A stretch of DNA of 64,000 nt from Flavobacterium suncheonense GH29-5 = DSM 17707. GTDB lineage: Bacteria > Bacteroidota > Bacteroidia > Flavobacteriales > Flavobacteriaceae. Made by a program: the position numbers and the translations under genes. Below are positions 49,744-59,097 of this stretch, one piece after another. The stretch is from assembly GCF_000430025.1 (NCBI RefSeq), contig NZ_AUCZ01000010.1:1-64000 (forward strand). The letters are read 5' to 3'. Under the pieces are notes generated by a model, which was not told where the DNA came from, searched no databases, and worked only from the letters and a program-made list of their open reading frames with translations. Numbering within the stretch: the first letter of the stretch is position 1; every line of letters starts with the position of its first letter.

Positions 49744-52700
49744 ATGAATAAAATTACTTTTTTTACCATCTGCCTGCTGTTTCTTATTCCTTTTGACACT
49801 TGTAAGGCTCAAGCCATTGTCATCAACGAAATTCTGTCTTCCAACGCCAATTCCGTAACCGATGAAGACGGTTCACACCAAGACTGGATCGAACTCTACA
49901 ATCCCGGACCTGCTTCGGTAAGCCTTCTGGGGTATGGTCTTACGGATGATGCTGCATTGCCGTATAAATGGGTGTTTCCTGCAGTCAGCCTGAATTCGGG
50001 AGCGTATCTGATTGTTTGGGCTTCGGATAAAAACAGAGCCGTTGCCGGAAATCCGCTGCATACCAATTTTAAAATCGGCACCGCGGGTGAAACCCTAACG
50101 CTTACCAATGCTTCCGGCACAACGGTCGATACCTTTCCTCCTGCGAATTTACCCTCGGATGTCTCCTACGGACGTTCGCCAAACGGCAGCGCAACGTTCG
50201 CCTTTTTCGGAACCCCGACTCCCAATGCCGCCAATACAACCACGGCCTATTCCGAAGTTTTGAATCCTCCCGCTTTTTCCCATAACTCCGGGTTTCGCAC
50301 TACAGGATTTTCGCTTACCTTATCTTCTTTGGATCCCGGCACCACCATTTATTACACGCTGGACGGTTCCGAACCGGACGAAAACAACCTTTCCGGCACC
50401 ACCTATTCCTATAAAAAAAGTTATCCGGAACTGCCGGGACAGCCTTTTGGTCCTTTTTTCCAGAACAGTTTCCAGACCTTACAATACAGCGGCCCGATTG
50501 CCATTACAGACCGTTCCCCGCTGCCCAACAAACTGGCCAACATATCCACGACTTTTGATTTCGCGCCCGATTATTTTCCCGACGGCCCTGTTTTTAAAGG
50601 AACCGTTGTGCGGGCCAAAGCCGTAAAAGCCGGTGCCCTTTCCAGTAAAACGGTTACCAAAAATTATTTTATTACTCCATTAGGGGCCAACCGTTTCACC
50701 ATTCCGGTCATATCGCTGAGTTTTGACGAAAATGATTTTTACGATTATACCGACGGGATTTCCGTTGCCGGAGTGGATTTCGACAACTGGCGAATGGCCC
50801 ACCCAACCGAAGAAGTAAACGAAAATTTAGGTAATTTTAACCGCTCGGGTGAGGCTTATGAACGGGAGGCCAATCTGAACTATTTTGTAAACGGCAATGA
50901 GGTGGTGAATCAGAAAGTCGGATTGCGCATTCACGGCGATTATTCCAGACTCTATCCCAGCAAATCGATGCGGGTGTATGCCCGGTCTTCCTATGGGGCA
51001 GACAAACTGGAATTTCCTTTTTTCGCTGACGAACCTTATACTTCCTACGAGCGTTTTGTGATTAAAAATTCCGGCAGCGATTTTGCCAATACGATGTTCC
51101 GGGACGCACTCTGTAACGAGCTGGTGAAAGATTTACGCATGGAAACAGAAGCCAGTCAACAGGTGATTACCTTCATCAACGGGGAATATTGGGGGATTTT
51201 AGCCTTGCGGGAACGCTATGACAACAATTACTTTAAACAGGTCTACAACATCGATGCGGTAGATTTACTCGAAAACGAAGGAGAAGTAAAAGAAGGTGAT
51301 GCTGCCGATTACCTCAACTTCTTCAGCTATTTTGAAAACAACGATTTATCCGATCCGGCCAATTATGCCTACATACAAACCCGTATGGATGTGGATAATT
51401 TTATGGATTACTTCATAAGCAACATCTATCTTCAGAATGACGACTGGCTGGATAACAATGTGGTCTATTGGCGAAAAAAAACTTCCGGTTACCAGCCCAA
51501 TGCAGCGACAGGACACGACGGCCGATGGCGTTGGGCGTATCACGATGTAACCAGTACTTTCGGGGAAGCGGATTACAACACTCTTTCAGATGCCACTACC
51601 ACAGACGAAAACATCAAACCGCTCTGGTCGACCTTGCTGCTTCGGAAATTATTGACCAACGATACCTTCCGGGTGAATTTTATCAACCGGTTTGCCGATC
51701 TGATGAACACCAATTTTCTTCCCGCCCGCATCATTTCACAAATCGATCAGATGGCTGCGGTGATTGCGCCGGAAATGAACGATCAGTATTTCCGGTGGAA
51801 AGCGCCGGAAGACAATGGTGACTGGCAATACCATCTCAATGAAGAGAAGGATTTTGCCAACCAGCGTCCGGCTTTTCAACAGTTGCATATTCGTAACCAA
51901 TTCGGCATTCCCGGCAACATCAATGTTACTTTAGATGTCTCGGATGCGGCTCACGGTTATATCAAAATGAATACCATTAACATTCTGGACGGAACGCCCG
52001 GTATTACCGGAAATCCTTATCCGTGGACGGGAGTTTATTTTCACAACATTCCGGTAACGGTAAAAGCCATCCCGATCAGCGGATATCAATTCAGTCACTG
52101 GAGCGGCGCCTCCAACAGTACCGATGCAGAAATCACCCTGACTCCAACAACTGATTTCTCACTTACGGCACATTTTACCCCATTAGGCAGCGGGGAGACG
52201 CCGGAAGTTGTCTATTTCTGGATGATGGATACCAATATTGCCAACGATACCCCGCTTACGTCGATTAATTCCACTTTTGAAGCCTCCCAAAACGGTGTTT
52301 TGGAATACCAGTCGTGCCTTCCGGGCTATCCTTTTACCAGCACAGATCCCAACTGGCGCAAAGCGTCTATGGAGCGCCGCAACAGTCCGACAGTCCTGAA
52401 TTACATTCCGCAGGCCAATGGTGGTCTTGATTTCGCCAGTTCCAACATGAGAGGGTTACAAATCAAACAACCGTTCCAGAACGGAAGCAATGAAAACGCC
52501 CTGATTTTTAATTTCTCAACCGCCGGGTTTCAGGATTTGAAATTTGCTTTTGCCGTGAAAGACGAAGGAGCCGCAACCGGAATCACAATAGAATACGCCA
52601 CCAACCAAGGGTCTCCGGCCTGGACCACTACCGGTTTGCCGGCAGCTGCTTTTCCGATAACGGGAAATTATCAGCGTCTGGAAGTCGATTTTTCGGGCAT

Positions 52701-53070
52701 CCCCGCGGTGAATAACAATCCCGACTTTAAAGTTCGCCTTCGCTTTACGGGGCCCAACATGACCGCAGACAACGGCGACCGCGTTACCTTTAATAATTTT
52801 AGTGTGGAAGGCAAAGTCGTTACTTTAAGTACTCCGGAAAATGCGACGCAAAACTTTTTGGTGTATCCGAATCCGGCGACTACGCTCCTGAACATCGTCC
52901 ATTCGTTTGATGTTTTGGAATATCAGTTGTATTCTGTGGAGGGAAAAAAAGTGGAAAAAGGTCAGATTAAAGACAAACAAATCGACGTAAGTCACCTGCC
53001 TTCCGGGATTTACCTGCTTCATTTAGCGGCTGAAGGAAAAAAAGAAGTGAAAAAGTTTATCAAATTCTAA
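49744..53070 (+). CDS. Type IX secreted CotH-kinase protein, second copy
   Basis: A 1108-residue paralogue of the preceding product with the same domains in the same order: signal peptide 1-22, lamin tail, chitobiase-C-like domain (TLDGSEPDE), CotH-like core, repeat (GYQFSHWSGAS), beta-sandwich and type IX sorting domain (VYPNPATT, SHLPSGIYLLHL, KFIKF end). Differences are spread along the length, so the duplication is not recent. The metal-binding DxDDCFG of the first copy is D601-V-T603-S-T-F-G here; the second Asp is replaced by Thr, so kinase activity may be altered or lost. It has its own promoter, and the terminator lies inside the end of rfbD. Confidence 0.88.
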   Translation: MNKITFFTICLLFLIPFDTCKAQAIVINEILSSNANSVTDEDGSHQDWIELYNPGPASVSLLGYGLTDDAALPYKWVFPAVSLNSGAYLIVWASDKNRAVAGNPLHTNFKIGTAGETLTLTNASGTTVDTFPPANLPSDVSYGRSPNGSATFAFFGTPTPNAANTTTAYSEVLNPPAFSHNSGFRTTGFSLTLSSLDPGTTIYYTLDGSEPDENNLSGTTYSYKKSYPELPGQPFGPFFQNSFQTLQYSGPIAITDRSPLPNKLANISTTFDFAPDYFPDGPVFKGTVVRAKAVKAGALSSKTVTKNYFITPLGANRFTIPVISLSFDENDFYDYTDGISVAGVDFDNWRMAHPTEEVNENLGNFNRSGEAYEREANLNYFVNGNEVVNQKVGLRIHGDYSRLYPSKSMRVYARSSYGADKLEFPFFADEPYTSYERFVIKNSGSDFANTMFRDALCNELVKDLRMETEASQQVITFINGEYWGILALRERYDNNYFKQVYNIDAVDLLENEGEVKEGDAADYLNFFSYFENNDLSDPANYAYIQTRMDVDNFMDYFISNIYLQNDDWLDNNVVYWRKKTSGYQPNAATGHDGRWRWAYHDVTSTFGEADYNTLSDATTTDENIKPLWSTLLLRKLLTNDTFRVNFINRFADLMNTNFLPARIISQIDQMAAVIAPEMNDQYFRWKAPEDNGDWQYHLNEEKDFANQRPAFQQLHIRNQFGIPGNINVTLDVSDAAHGYIKMNTINILDGTPGITGNPYPWTGVYFHNIPVTVKAIPISGYQFSHWSGASNSTDAEITLTPTTDFSLTAHFTPLGSGETPEVVYFWMMDTNIANDTPLTSINSTFEASQNGVLEYQSCLPGYPFTSTDPNWRKASMERRNSPTVLNYIPQANGGLDFASSNMRGLQIKQPFQNGSNENALIFNFSTAGFQDLKFAFAVKDEGAATGITIEYATNQGSPAWTTTGLPAAAFPITGNYQRLEVDFSGIPAVNNNPDFKVRLRFTGPNMTADNGDRVTFNNFSVEGKVVTLSTPENATQNFLVYPNPATTLLNIVHSFDVLEYQLYSVEGKKVEKGQIKDKQIDVSHLPSGIYLLHLAAEGKKEVKKFIKF

Positions 53071-53084
53071 ACAACCACCCTTTT

Positions 53085-53927
53085 TTAAGATGGGAACGGC
53101 TGCAAAGCTTCTTCCCATTTTTTTATGACCAACCCAAACGTGTTTTTGATTTTGCTTTTGTCCAATACACTGTAAGCCGGACGCTTAGCCGGTGTGGGAT
53201 AGGCCGCAGTAGGAATCGGATGTACCGGAAAGGCGACGTTGTTTATTCTAAAGATTTCTTGGGCAAAATCGTACCAGCTGCACTGTCCTTCGTTGCTGAA
53301 GTTGTAAATTCCAAAAGCGTCTTTTTTACTGGAAATAATCGTTAGCAATGCTGCCGCCAAATCGACCGCATGGGTAGGTGTCCCGATCTGATCGTTCACC
53401 ACGGAAAGGGAATCCCGCTCCGAAGCCAGACGCAGCATCGTTTTCATAAAATTGTGTCCGAATTGGGAATACACCCAGGAAGTCCGGATGATAAAATGCT
53501 TCTCCCAAATCGACTGAAGTGCTTTTTCGCCGTCCAGTTTTGTCTGTCCGTACACGCCGGATGGATGGGGAACATCGGTTTCGGTATATGGTGCGGTTTT
53601 GCTTCCGTCAAAAATAAAATCGGTGGAAAGATGCAGTAAAACAGTGTGGTGTCTTTGGCAAACCTCAGCCAAATTTTGGGCACCTGTAACATTAATCGCC
53701 TTTGCTTTTTCCGGTTCGATTTCGGCTTTATCCACAGCGGTGTAAGCAGCGGTATTGATGCAATATTCCGGTTGATAGCGGTCGAAAACGCGTTCACACT
53801 GGGTCTTGTCGGTAATGTCTAATTCCGAACTGGTGCAAAAGACAAATGAAAATTCCGGATGTTGGGGTGCGAGGTAACGCAGTGCCTGCCCCAGTTGTCC
53901 TCCGGCTCCGGTCACTAAAACTACCAT
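53085..53927 (-). CDS. rfbD: dTDP-4-dehydrorhamnose reductase
   Basis: A 280-residue SDR enzyme making dTDP-L-rhamnose with NADPH. The nucleotide motif is VTGAGGQLGQAL, then STDFIFDG and HPSGVYGQTKLDGEKAL (catalytic Tyr and Lys), and RTSWVYSQFGHNFMKTMLRLA. RfbD-specific GTPTHAVDLA follows. It is the last gene of the rfb run and overlaps rfbC by seven bases. The 3' end carries a plus-strand terminator for the convergent CotH gene. Confidence 0.95.
   Translation of the reverse strand: MVVLVTGAGGQLGQALRYLAPQHPEFSFVFCTSSELDITDKTQCERVFDRYQPEYCINTAAYTAVDKAEIEPEKAKAINVTGAQNLAEVCQRHHTVLLHLSTDFIFDGSKTAPYTETDVPHPSGVYGQTKLDGEKALQSIWEKHFIIRTSWVYSQFGHNFMKTMLRLASERDSLSVVNDQIGTPTHAVDLAAALLTIISSKKDAFGIYNFSNEGQCSWYDFAQEIFRINNVAFPVHPIPTAAYPTPAKRPAYSVLDKSKIKNTFGLVIKKWEEALQPFPS
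53087..53124 (+). terminator. Terminator of the second CotH gene, within rfbD
   Basis: ATGGGAA (53090-53096) and TTCCCAT (53112-53118) pair, extended by A/T pairs outside, with a T-run after the second arm. The hairpin lies in the last codons of rfbD. Confidence 0.6.
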
Positions 53928-54472
53928 ACTTTTTTGGCGTTGGCTAAGGTTGGTAAAACGGCGTCTTTTTCAGACACCAGCAATTCCTGATCGTTCAGTT
54001 GCCAGTCGATGTGTAAGGCTGCATCGTTATAGATGATGCCGCCTTCGGATGCCTTGTTGTAGAAATTGTCGCACTTGTAGAAGAACGTAGCGGTCTCGCT
54101 CAGCACGACAAATCCGTGTGCAAAACCCCTCGGGATAAACAATTGTTTTTGGTTTTCTCCGGACAAAATCTCTGCCACGTACTGCCCATAGGTTTCCGAC
54201 TCCGGACGAATGTCCACAGCTACATCCAGCACTTCTCCGTTTAACACGCGAACCAGCTTGGCCTGTGCGTGTTCCCCGCATTGGTAATGCAACCCGCGCA
54301 ACACCCCTTTGGTGGAATACGACTGGTTGTCCTGCACAAAATGTACGGCCTGCCCGGTTCCCTGCTGAAAAGTCTGTTCGTTAAAACTCTCCATAAAATA
54401 GCCTCGTGCATCCCCAAAAACCGTTGGTTCCAGCAGCCAGCAGCCTTTTATTTTTGTTTCCGTAAATTTCAT
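53921..54472 (-). CDS. rfbC: dTDP-4-dehydrorhamnose 3,5-epimerase
   Basis: A 183-residue cupin enzyme that epimerises the 3 and 5 positions of dTDP-4-keto-6-deoxyglucose. The core is GVLRGLHYQCGEHAQAKLVRVLNG (catalytic His near residue 64), VAVDIRPESETYG, and GFAHGFVVLSETATFFYKCDNFY near residue 117-140. Length is standard. It lies between rfbA (six bases upstream) and rfbD. Confidence 0.96.
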   Translation of the reverse strand: MKFTETKIKGCWLLEPTVFGDARGYFMESFNEQTFQQGTGQAVHFVQDNQSYSTKGVLRGLHYQCGEHAQAKLVRVLNGEVLDVAVDIRPESETYGQYVAEILSGENQKQLFIPRGFAHGFVVLSETATFFYKCDNFYNKASEGGIIYNDAALHIDWQLNDQELLVSEKDAVLPTLANAKKVW

Positions 54473-54478
54473 ATCCCG

Positions 54479-55336
54479 TTACAGTAGGCTTAGTAAATGT
54501 TTGCCATAACCGCTTTTCAGCAAAGGTTCGGCTAAAGCTCTTAACTGGTTGGCATCGATAAAGCCCATTTTATAGGCCGCTTCTTCAATGGCGCCAATTT
54601 TCAGCCCCTGACGTTCTTCGATAACCTCCACAAACTGTCCGGCCTGCATTAACGACTGGAAGGTTCCGGTGTCTAACCAGGCAGTTCCTCTATCTAAAAT
54701 ACTCACCTGCAATTTACCGCGTTGTAAGTATTCTTTATTCACGTCGGTAATTTCCAGTTCCCCGCGAGGACTGGGTTGTATGTTGGCGGCAATCTCCAGC
54801 ACGTCGTTGTCGTAAAAATAGATCCCGGGAACGGCATAATTCGATTTCGGCTGCACCGGTTTTTCTTCAATGGAAAGCACTTTGCCGTCTTTGTCGAAAT
54901 CTACCACGCCGTAACGTTCCGGATCGTGTACGTGGTAGGCATAAATGATACCACCGTCCGGGTTGTTGTTGGCCTGCAGCAATTCGGCAAGACCGGTTCC
55001 GTAGAAAATATTATCACCTAAAATCAAGGCGACTTTATCATTTCCTACGAATTCTTTTCCGATAATGAAGGCTTCGGCTAACCCGTTCGGATGCTCCTGC
55101 ACGGCATATTCGAAACGACAGCCTAACTTACTGCCGTCGCCCAGCAACTGCCGGAACAAAGGCAAATCGTGCGGGGTCGAGATAATCAAAATTTCACGGA
55201 TTCCGGCCCACATCAATGTCGACAATGGGTAGTAAATCATGGGTTTGTCGTAAATCGGCATTAACTGTTTGCTCACGGCTAAGGTAAGTGGGTGCAAACG
55301 GGTTCCCGATCCTCCGGCTAATATTATTCCTTTCAT
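54479..55336 (-). CDS. rfbA: Glucose-1-phosphate thymidylyltransferase
   Basis: A 285-residue enzyme that makes dTDP-glucose from glucose-1-phosphate and dTTP. The signature [11 protein letters not shown]...[17 protein letters not shown] is intact, with [20 protein letters not shown] and [11 protein letters not shown] further on. It feeds both the rhamnose branch and, by inference, the WecE-like branch of the glycan cluster. It lies 23 bases after rfbB. Confidence 0.96.
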   Translation of the reverse strand: MKGIILAGGSGTRLHPLTLAVSKQLMPIYDKPMIYYPLSTLMWAGIREILIISTPHDLPLFRQLLGDGSKLGCRFEYAVQEHPNGLAEAFIIGKEFVGNDKVALILGDNIFYGTGLAELLQANNNPDGGIIYAYHVHDPERYGVVDFDKDGKVLSIEEKPVQPKSNYAVPGIYFYDNDVLEIAANIQPSPRGELEITDVNKEYLQRGKLQVSILDRGTAWLDTGTFQSLMQAGQFVEVIEERQGLKIGAIEEAAYKMGFIDANQLRALAEPLLKSGYGKHLLSLL

Positions 55337-55359
55337 TCTATTGACAGTAAAATGATGCT

Positions 55360-56370
55360 TTAATTAAATTTTGTTAAATACCAATCGATGGTTTTCTCAA
55401 TTCCGGTTTCGAAATTTTCATCGGCTTTCCAACCCAATTCGGTTTCGATTTTTGTGGCATCAATAGCATAACGCAAATCGTGTCCCGGACGGTCTTTTAC
55501 AAAAGTAATCTGTTCTTTGTAACTTCCGGAAGCTTTTGGTTTTTTGGCATCGAGCAGGGCACACACCTTATCGACGATATACAGGTTGTTGCGCTCGTTT
55601 CGGCCACCGATGTTGTAGGTTTCTCCGGCCTTTCCTTTTTTGAAGGCCAGTTCAATGCCTTTGCAATGATCCAACACATACAACCAGTCGCGTACGTTTT
55701 TCCCGTCGCCGTAAATCGGAATGTTTTCTCCCGATAAGGCTTTGCGGATGATGGTCGGAATCAGTTTTTCGTTATGCTGTTTCGGCCCGTAATTGTTGGA
55801 ACAATTCGTGGTCACCACATTCATTCCATAGGTATGGAAATAACTGCGCACAATCATATCGGAACCTGCTTTTGAGGCGGAATACGGACTGTTCGGCGCA
55901 TACGGCGTGGTTTCTTCAAACAGACCGGTTTCACCCAAAGTACCGTACACCTCATCGGTGGAAACATGATGAAAACGGGACGTTTTAAAAGCTTCTTTAT
56001 AGTCGTTCGGACCGTTCATCCAGCGTTTTCTGGCAGTGTCTAATAAGTTAAAAGTTCCTAACACATTGGTTCTGATAAACGCTTCCGGCCCTGAAATAGA
56101 GTTGTCGACATGGCTTTCTGCTGCAAAATGGAGAACGTCGTGAAACTGGTATTGCGCAAACAATTGTTCAATAAAAGCTCTGTCGCAAATATCTCCCTGC
56201 ACAAACGTATATCTCGGATGTTCTGCTACTTCTTTAACATTGTCAAGGTTTCCGGCATAGGTTAACAAATCCAGATTAACCAGATGATAATCCGGATTGT
56301 TTTCGATAAAATACGGCACAAAGTTGGCTCCGATAAAACCGGCACCACCGGTAACTAATATATTTTTCAT
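55360..56370 (-). CDS. rfbB: dTDP-glucose 4,6-dehydratase
   Basis: A 336-residue SDR enzyme that makes dTDP-4-keto-6-deoxyglucose. The NAD motif is [10 protein letters not shown], followed by [27 protein letters not shown] (catalytic Thr-Asp-Glu), [10 protein letters not shown] (Tyr-Lys) and [10 protein letters not shown]. The product is the branch point to rhamnose (rfbC, rfbD) and to 4-amino sugars. The start overlaps the end of the Wzz-like gene in TAATG. Confidence 0.97.
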   Translation of the reverse strand: MKNILVTGGAGFIGANFVPYFIENNPDYHLVNLDLLTYAGNLDNVKEVAEHPRYTFVQGDICDRAFIEQLFAQYQFHDVLHFAAESHVDNSISGPEAFIRTNVLGTFNLLDTARKRWMNGPNDYKEAFKTSRFHHVSTDEVYGTLGETGLFEETTPYAPNSPYSASKAGSDMIVRSYFHTYGMNVVTTNCSNNYGPKQHNEKLIPTIIRKALSGENIPIYGDGKNVRDWLYVLDHCKGIELAFKKGKAGETYNIGGRNERNNLYIVDKVCALLDAKKPKASGSYKEQITFVKDRPGHDLRYAIDATKIETELGWKADENFETGIEKTIDWYLTKFN

Positions 56371-57353
56371 TAAGCTAAATTTCTTTTGGCTAGCTGGTTT
56401 CTGTAAAATCTTCTGAACATACCGAATAAAACGAACAACCCGACAAGTACTAACGGTAAAATTAATTTCATTTTGCCGTTGGTCAGGCTTTTGCTTTCCA
56501 GATTCAACGTAAAACTGCTGTCTTTAACGATACGGTCGGAGTTAACCAAATCCACACGGTGTTGTCCTTGCTCTTTGATCAATTCATCCTTGGTCTTGAT
56601 TACGTCGTTGAGTTGGGTGTTTTCATTGTAATACACCAGTTTATCGCTTCTTTGGCTGTTGCTTAAAGTGTTGGAAAACTGATTCATTAAATCATTTATC
56701 TGACTTATGGTAAGTTCATTGGCCTGAATTTTTGTTTTAATATTACTGATATATTCCTTCTGTATTTTGGAAAAATAATCGCTCTGGTTCAAAAAATGCA
56801 AGATAGGATTCAGGGTTTTGTCCTTAGTGGTCTTTCCTTTTGTTCTATAGGTAATCAAATGATACATATAATTCTTACTGGTAAGATTGTCCTCCACAAT
56901 TTTCTTCACGTCCCCATCTTCGGCCATCAGTTTCAGTAATTCGAAATTTTGCTGGCTGTTGTTTACAAAACGATATACATCCAATATAGGCTCGATTTCA
57001 ATTTCTGAGATTTCCTTAGGTTCTTGAATTCCCAATTGCTTTAAAAAAACAGTATCCGCTTCTTTAATTTTAGCATTGATAAGATCAACTTTGGAATACA
57101 GGTAATCGGTACTTCCAAAATTAGGCGTTACAATAACCTGATTGTCATATTGTTTTCTTCTCGAATCCAAATAAAACCCTAAAGCAAAGCCCACCACAAG
57201 AAGCAGACCAATACTGTATTTATGGCGAATCAGAAACAGGATTCCGTCAAAAAATTTGTCAATTAAGGACTGGAAAAAATCTCCGATGCGTTTCGATAAT
57301 TGACTTAAATCAATTTCCTGATCGTTTGGGTTGGTTTGAGGACTTGTGCTCAT
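56370..57353 (-). CDS. Wzz-like chain-length determinant protein
   Basis: A 327-residue protein with two membrane helices, one near residues 45-62 (YSIGLLLVVGFALGFYLDS) and one near 293-312 (ILPLVLVGLFVLFGMF). A long helical periplasmic part lies between them. This is the layout of Wzz and related polysaccharide co-polymerases. The proline-glycine motif before the second helix is weakly present (NGKMKL). It has no kinase domain. It sits at the head of the rfb genes, so it may set polymer length. Confidence 0.7.
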   Translation of the reverse strand: MSTSPQTNPNDQEIDLSQLSKRIGDFFQSLIDKFFDGILFLIRHKYSIGLLLVVGFALGFYLDSRRKQYDNQVIVTPNFGSTDYLYSKVDLINAKIKEADTVFLKQLGIQEPKEISEIEIEPILDVYRFVNNSQQNFELLKLMAEDGDVKKIVEDNLTSKNYMYHLITYRTKGKTTKDKTLNPILHFLNQSDYFSKIQKEYISNIKTKIQANELTISQINDLMNQFSNTLSNSQRSDKLVYYNENTQLNDVIKTKDELIKEQGQHRVDLVNSDRIVKDSSFTLNLESKSLTNGKMKLILPLVLVGLFVLFGMFRRFYRNQLAKRNLA

Positions 57354-57365
57354 AAAGTTGTGTGC

Positions 57366-59054
57366 TTATTTTACGTTAAAGATTTGTTCTAAGATCTTAA
57401 TGGTAATCAGGTACGTTGGTTTCACCCCGGTAGTTCCCAGACCTCCCGAAGCCAACGTACTTCCGGTTTCCAGCGGGTTGTCCGAAGCATAATACGCATA
57501 ACGCACCTTCACATTCGGATTGATGCTCTTGCGGATTTTGGACGCCGACTGTATCGCCTTCTGATAATATGCTCCTTCCATTTCCAGACCAATGGCACCC
57601 CATGTCGATTCATGGAAAAACTTCAGTAAATCTTTATTCTGAAGCGAGGTTCCCAATACGGTTACCATCGGTCCGGCAAATACCGGAATATCGTTTCCGT
57701 CAAAGAGTTCCTTAGTTAGTTCGTTATCAAACGGATAGTTGTCTGCGGTTCCTTCGTTGATGTGGGCATTCGGAATCATGATGTCGCCTTTGCCGCCTTC
57801 CAGAATTCCGGCTTTCCCCATGATGGAAACGGATTCCACATTCAGGAAAATTTTACCCTTTCCGGATTTGTACGGTTTCAGCAATTCGTCGATGGTTTCG
57901 AAAGCCTGTTCCCCGAAGGCATAATCCATCACAATTAATACCGATTTGTCTTTACCTAAATTCGCTTTAGGGAACGCCGATTTTTTAAGATCGATTTTGG
58001 CGGTGTCAAAAATTTGCACATCGATATTGGTTCCTGACGTATCCGGCAGTGAAATCATCCCGTGTACTAACGCGAAATCTTCTACTTTCTTGCGTAAAAC
58101 ATCGTTTCCGGATTTGCTCAAATCTTCAAAAATCTGAAACTCGTCGCTGCCTTTGTATTTGCTGCCTAAAACCGGTTCCGCAAAAATCGAGTTCATCACA
58201 CTGTGCATGTTCGCACTGATGATGTGAATCGGACGCGCCAGCAAATCGTTTTTCTCCAAAACTTCCTTGATGTTGTTCGCCCAAATCTCACCGTAAATGT
58301 GATGGCCCAAACGCTCTCTCAGAATCGGGCTGAAGGTAATGGTGCGCTTGTTGTTGTCGACTACTTCTTCAATAGCCAGTTTTCCCAGCCAGTAAATAAC
58401 ATGTAAGAAACGGTCCGGTTTTTCTTTGGTGCCGAAACCGTCATAAATCTCCAGTACTTCCGCAAAAGTTCGTCCCAAAATATTGGAAACGTGAGAGATA
58501 GCCTGCTCTCTGTCGACTAACGTAAGTTTTTTGTTCTGCAGCACCACCTGCTCCAGTTTTTCCCAGTCGCGGGTCAAACGGCCGTCTTCATCAATCAAAA
58601 CGCGGTCTTTAATTTTGTGCGATTCAATGAAGATAAAGGTCAAGTGGGTTAAGATATCGTAAATGTCCGAGCGGCCTCTGGTGATTTCCACATTCATCTG
58701 CTCGTCGTCGATGCGGTAACAGTTTCTTCTTCGTTTTGGCGGCACAATCGGTTTGAAATGCGATTTGGAATAGCCTTCATCGGAGGTTAAATTGATGTAA
58801 CGGCATTCTTCAATCCCAACCGGTAAACGCTCAATAACATACAACAAGCCGTTCAGTTCCACCTTTTCTTCGGCTATGGAACCGTAAATTTCAGGGCGAA
58901 GCGACAATAACGCCTCGCGTAAGGTTTCCCCTGAAACACCCATCGGTTTGTAGAAACCTCTGTTAAACAAATGTCGCATGGTAATGTACAGTCGCTCGAT
59001 AGCTGCCGAGGACTCTTGCGCTCTGGAGCGCGAAATGTTCTTTAATTCTTTCAT
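57366..59054 (-). CDS. DUF6909-like protein with nucleoside-phosphorylase-like C-terminus
   Basis: A 562-residue soluble protein with no signal peptide. The N-terminal half is helical and charged, with RGFYKPMGVSGETLREALLSL and the basic PPKRRRNCYRID. The C-terminal half has PVFAGPMVTVLGTSL, GLEMEGAYYQKA (near residue 490) and ASDNP (near residue 523). LEMEGA and a following S-D are the purine/uridine phosphorylase signature. I recall the whole as DUF6909 in Flavobacteria. It may act on a nucleoside or nucleotide sugar; function is unknown. It begins the rfb operon. Confidence 0.7.
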   Translation of the reverse strand: MKELKNISRSRAQESSAAIERLYITMRHLFNRGFYKPMGVSGETLREALLSLRPEIYGSIAEEKVELNGLLYVIERLPVGIEECRYINLTSDEGYSKSHFKPIVPPKRRRNCYRIDDEQMNVEITRGRSDIYDILTHLTFIFIESHKIKDRVLIDEDGRLTRDWEKLEQVVLQNKKLTLVDREQAISHVSNILGRTFAEVLEIYDGFGTKEKPDRFLHVIYWLGKLAIEEVVDNNKRTITFSPILRERLGHHIYGEIWANNIKEVLEKNDLLARPIHIISANMHSVMNSIFAEPVLGSKYKGSDEFQIFEDLSKSGNDVLRKKVEDFALVHGMISLPDTSGTNIDVQIFDTAKIDLKKSAFPKANLGKDKSVLIVMDYAFGEQAFETIDELLKPYKSGKGKIFLNVESVSIMGKAGILEGGKGDIMIPNAHINEGTADNYPFDNELTKELFDGNDIPVFAGPMVTVLGTSLQNKDLLKFFHESTWGAIGLEMEGAYYQKAIQSASKIRKSINPNVKVRYAYYASDNPLETGSTLASGGLGTTGVKPTYLITIKILEQIFNVK

Positions 59055-59076
59055 TAAATTTCTATTTACTAACCCG

Positions 59077-59084
59077 CAAATATA
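59077..59084 (-). promoter_or_regulatory. -7 promoter element of the DUF6909-wzz-rfb operon
   Basis: TATATTTG on the minus strand fits TAnnTTTG, 22 bases upstream of the ATG at 59054. The -33 region has no TTG. Confidence 0.5.
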
Positions 59085-59097
59085 GTCTTTTTATTTT

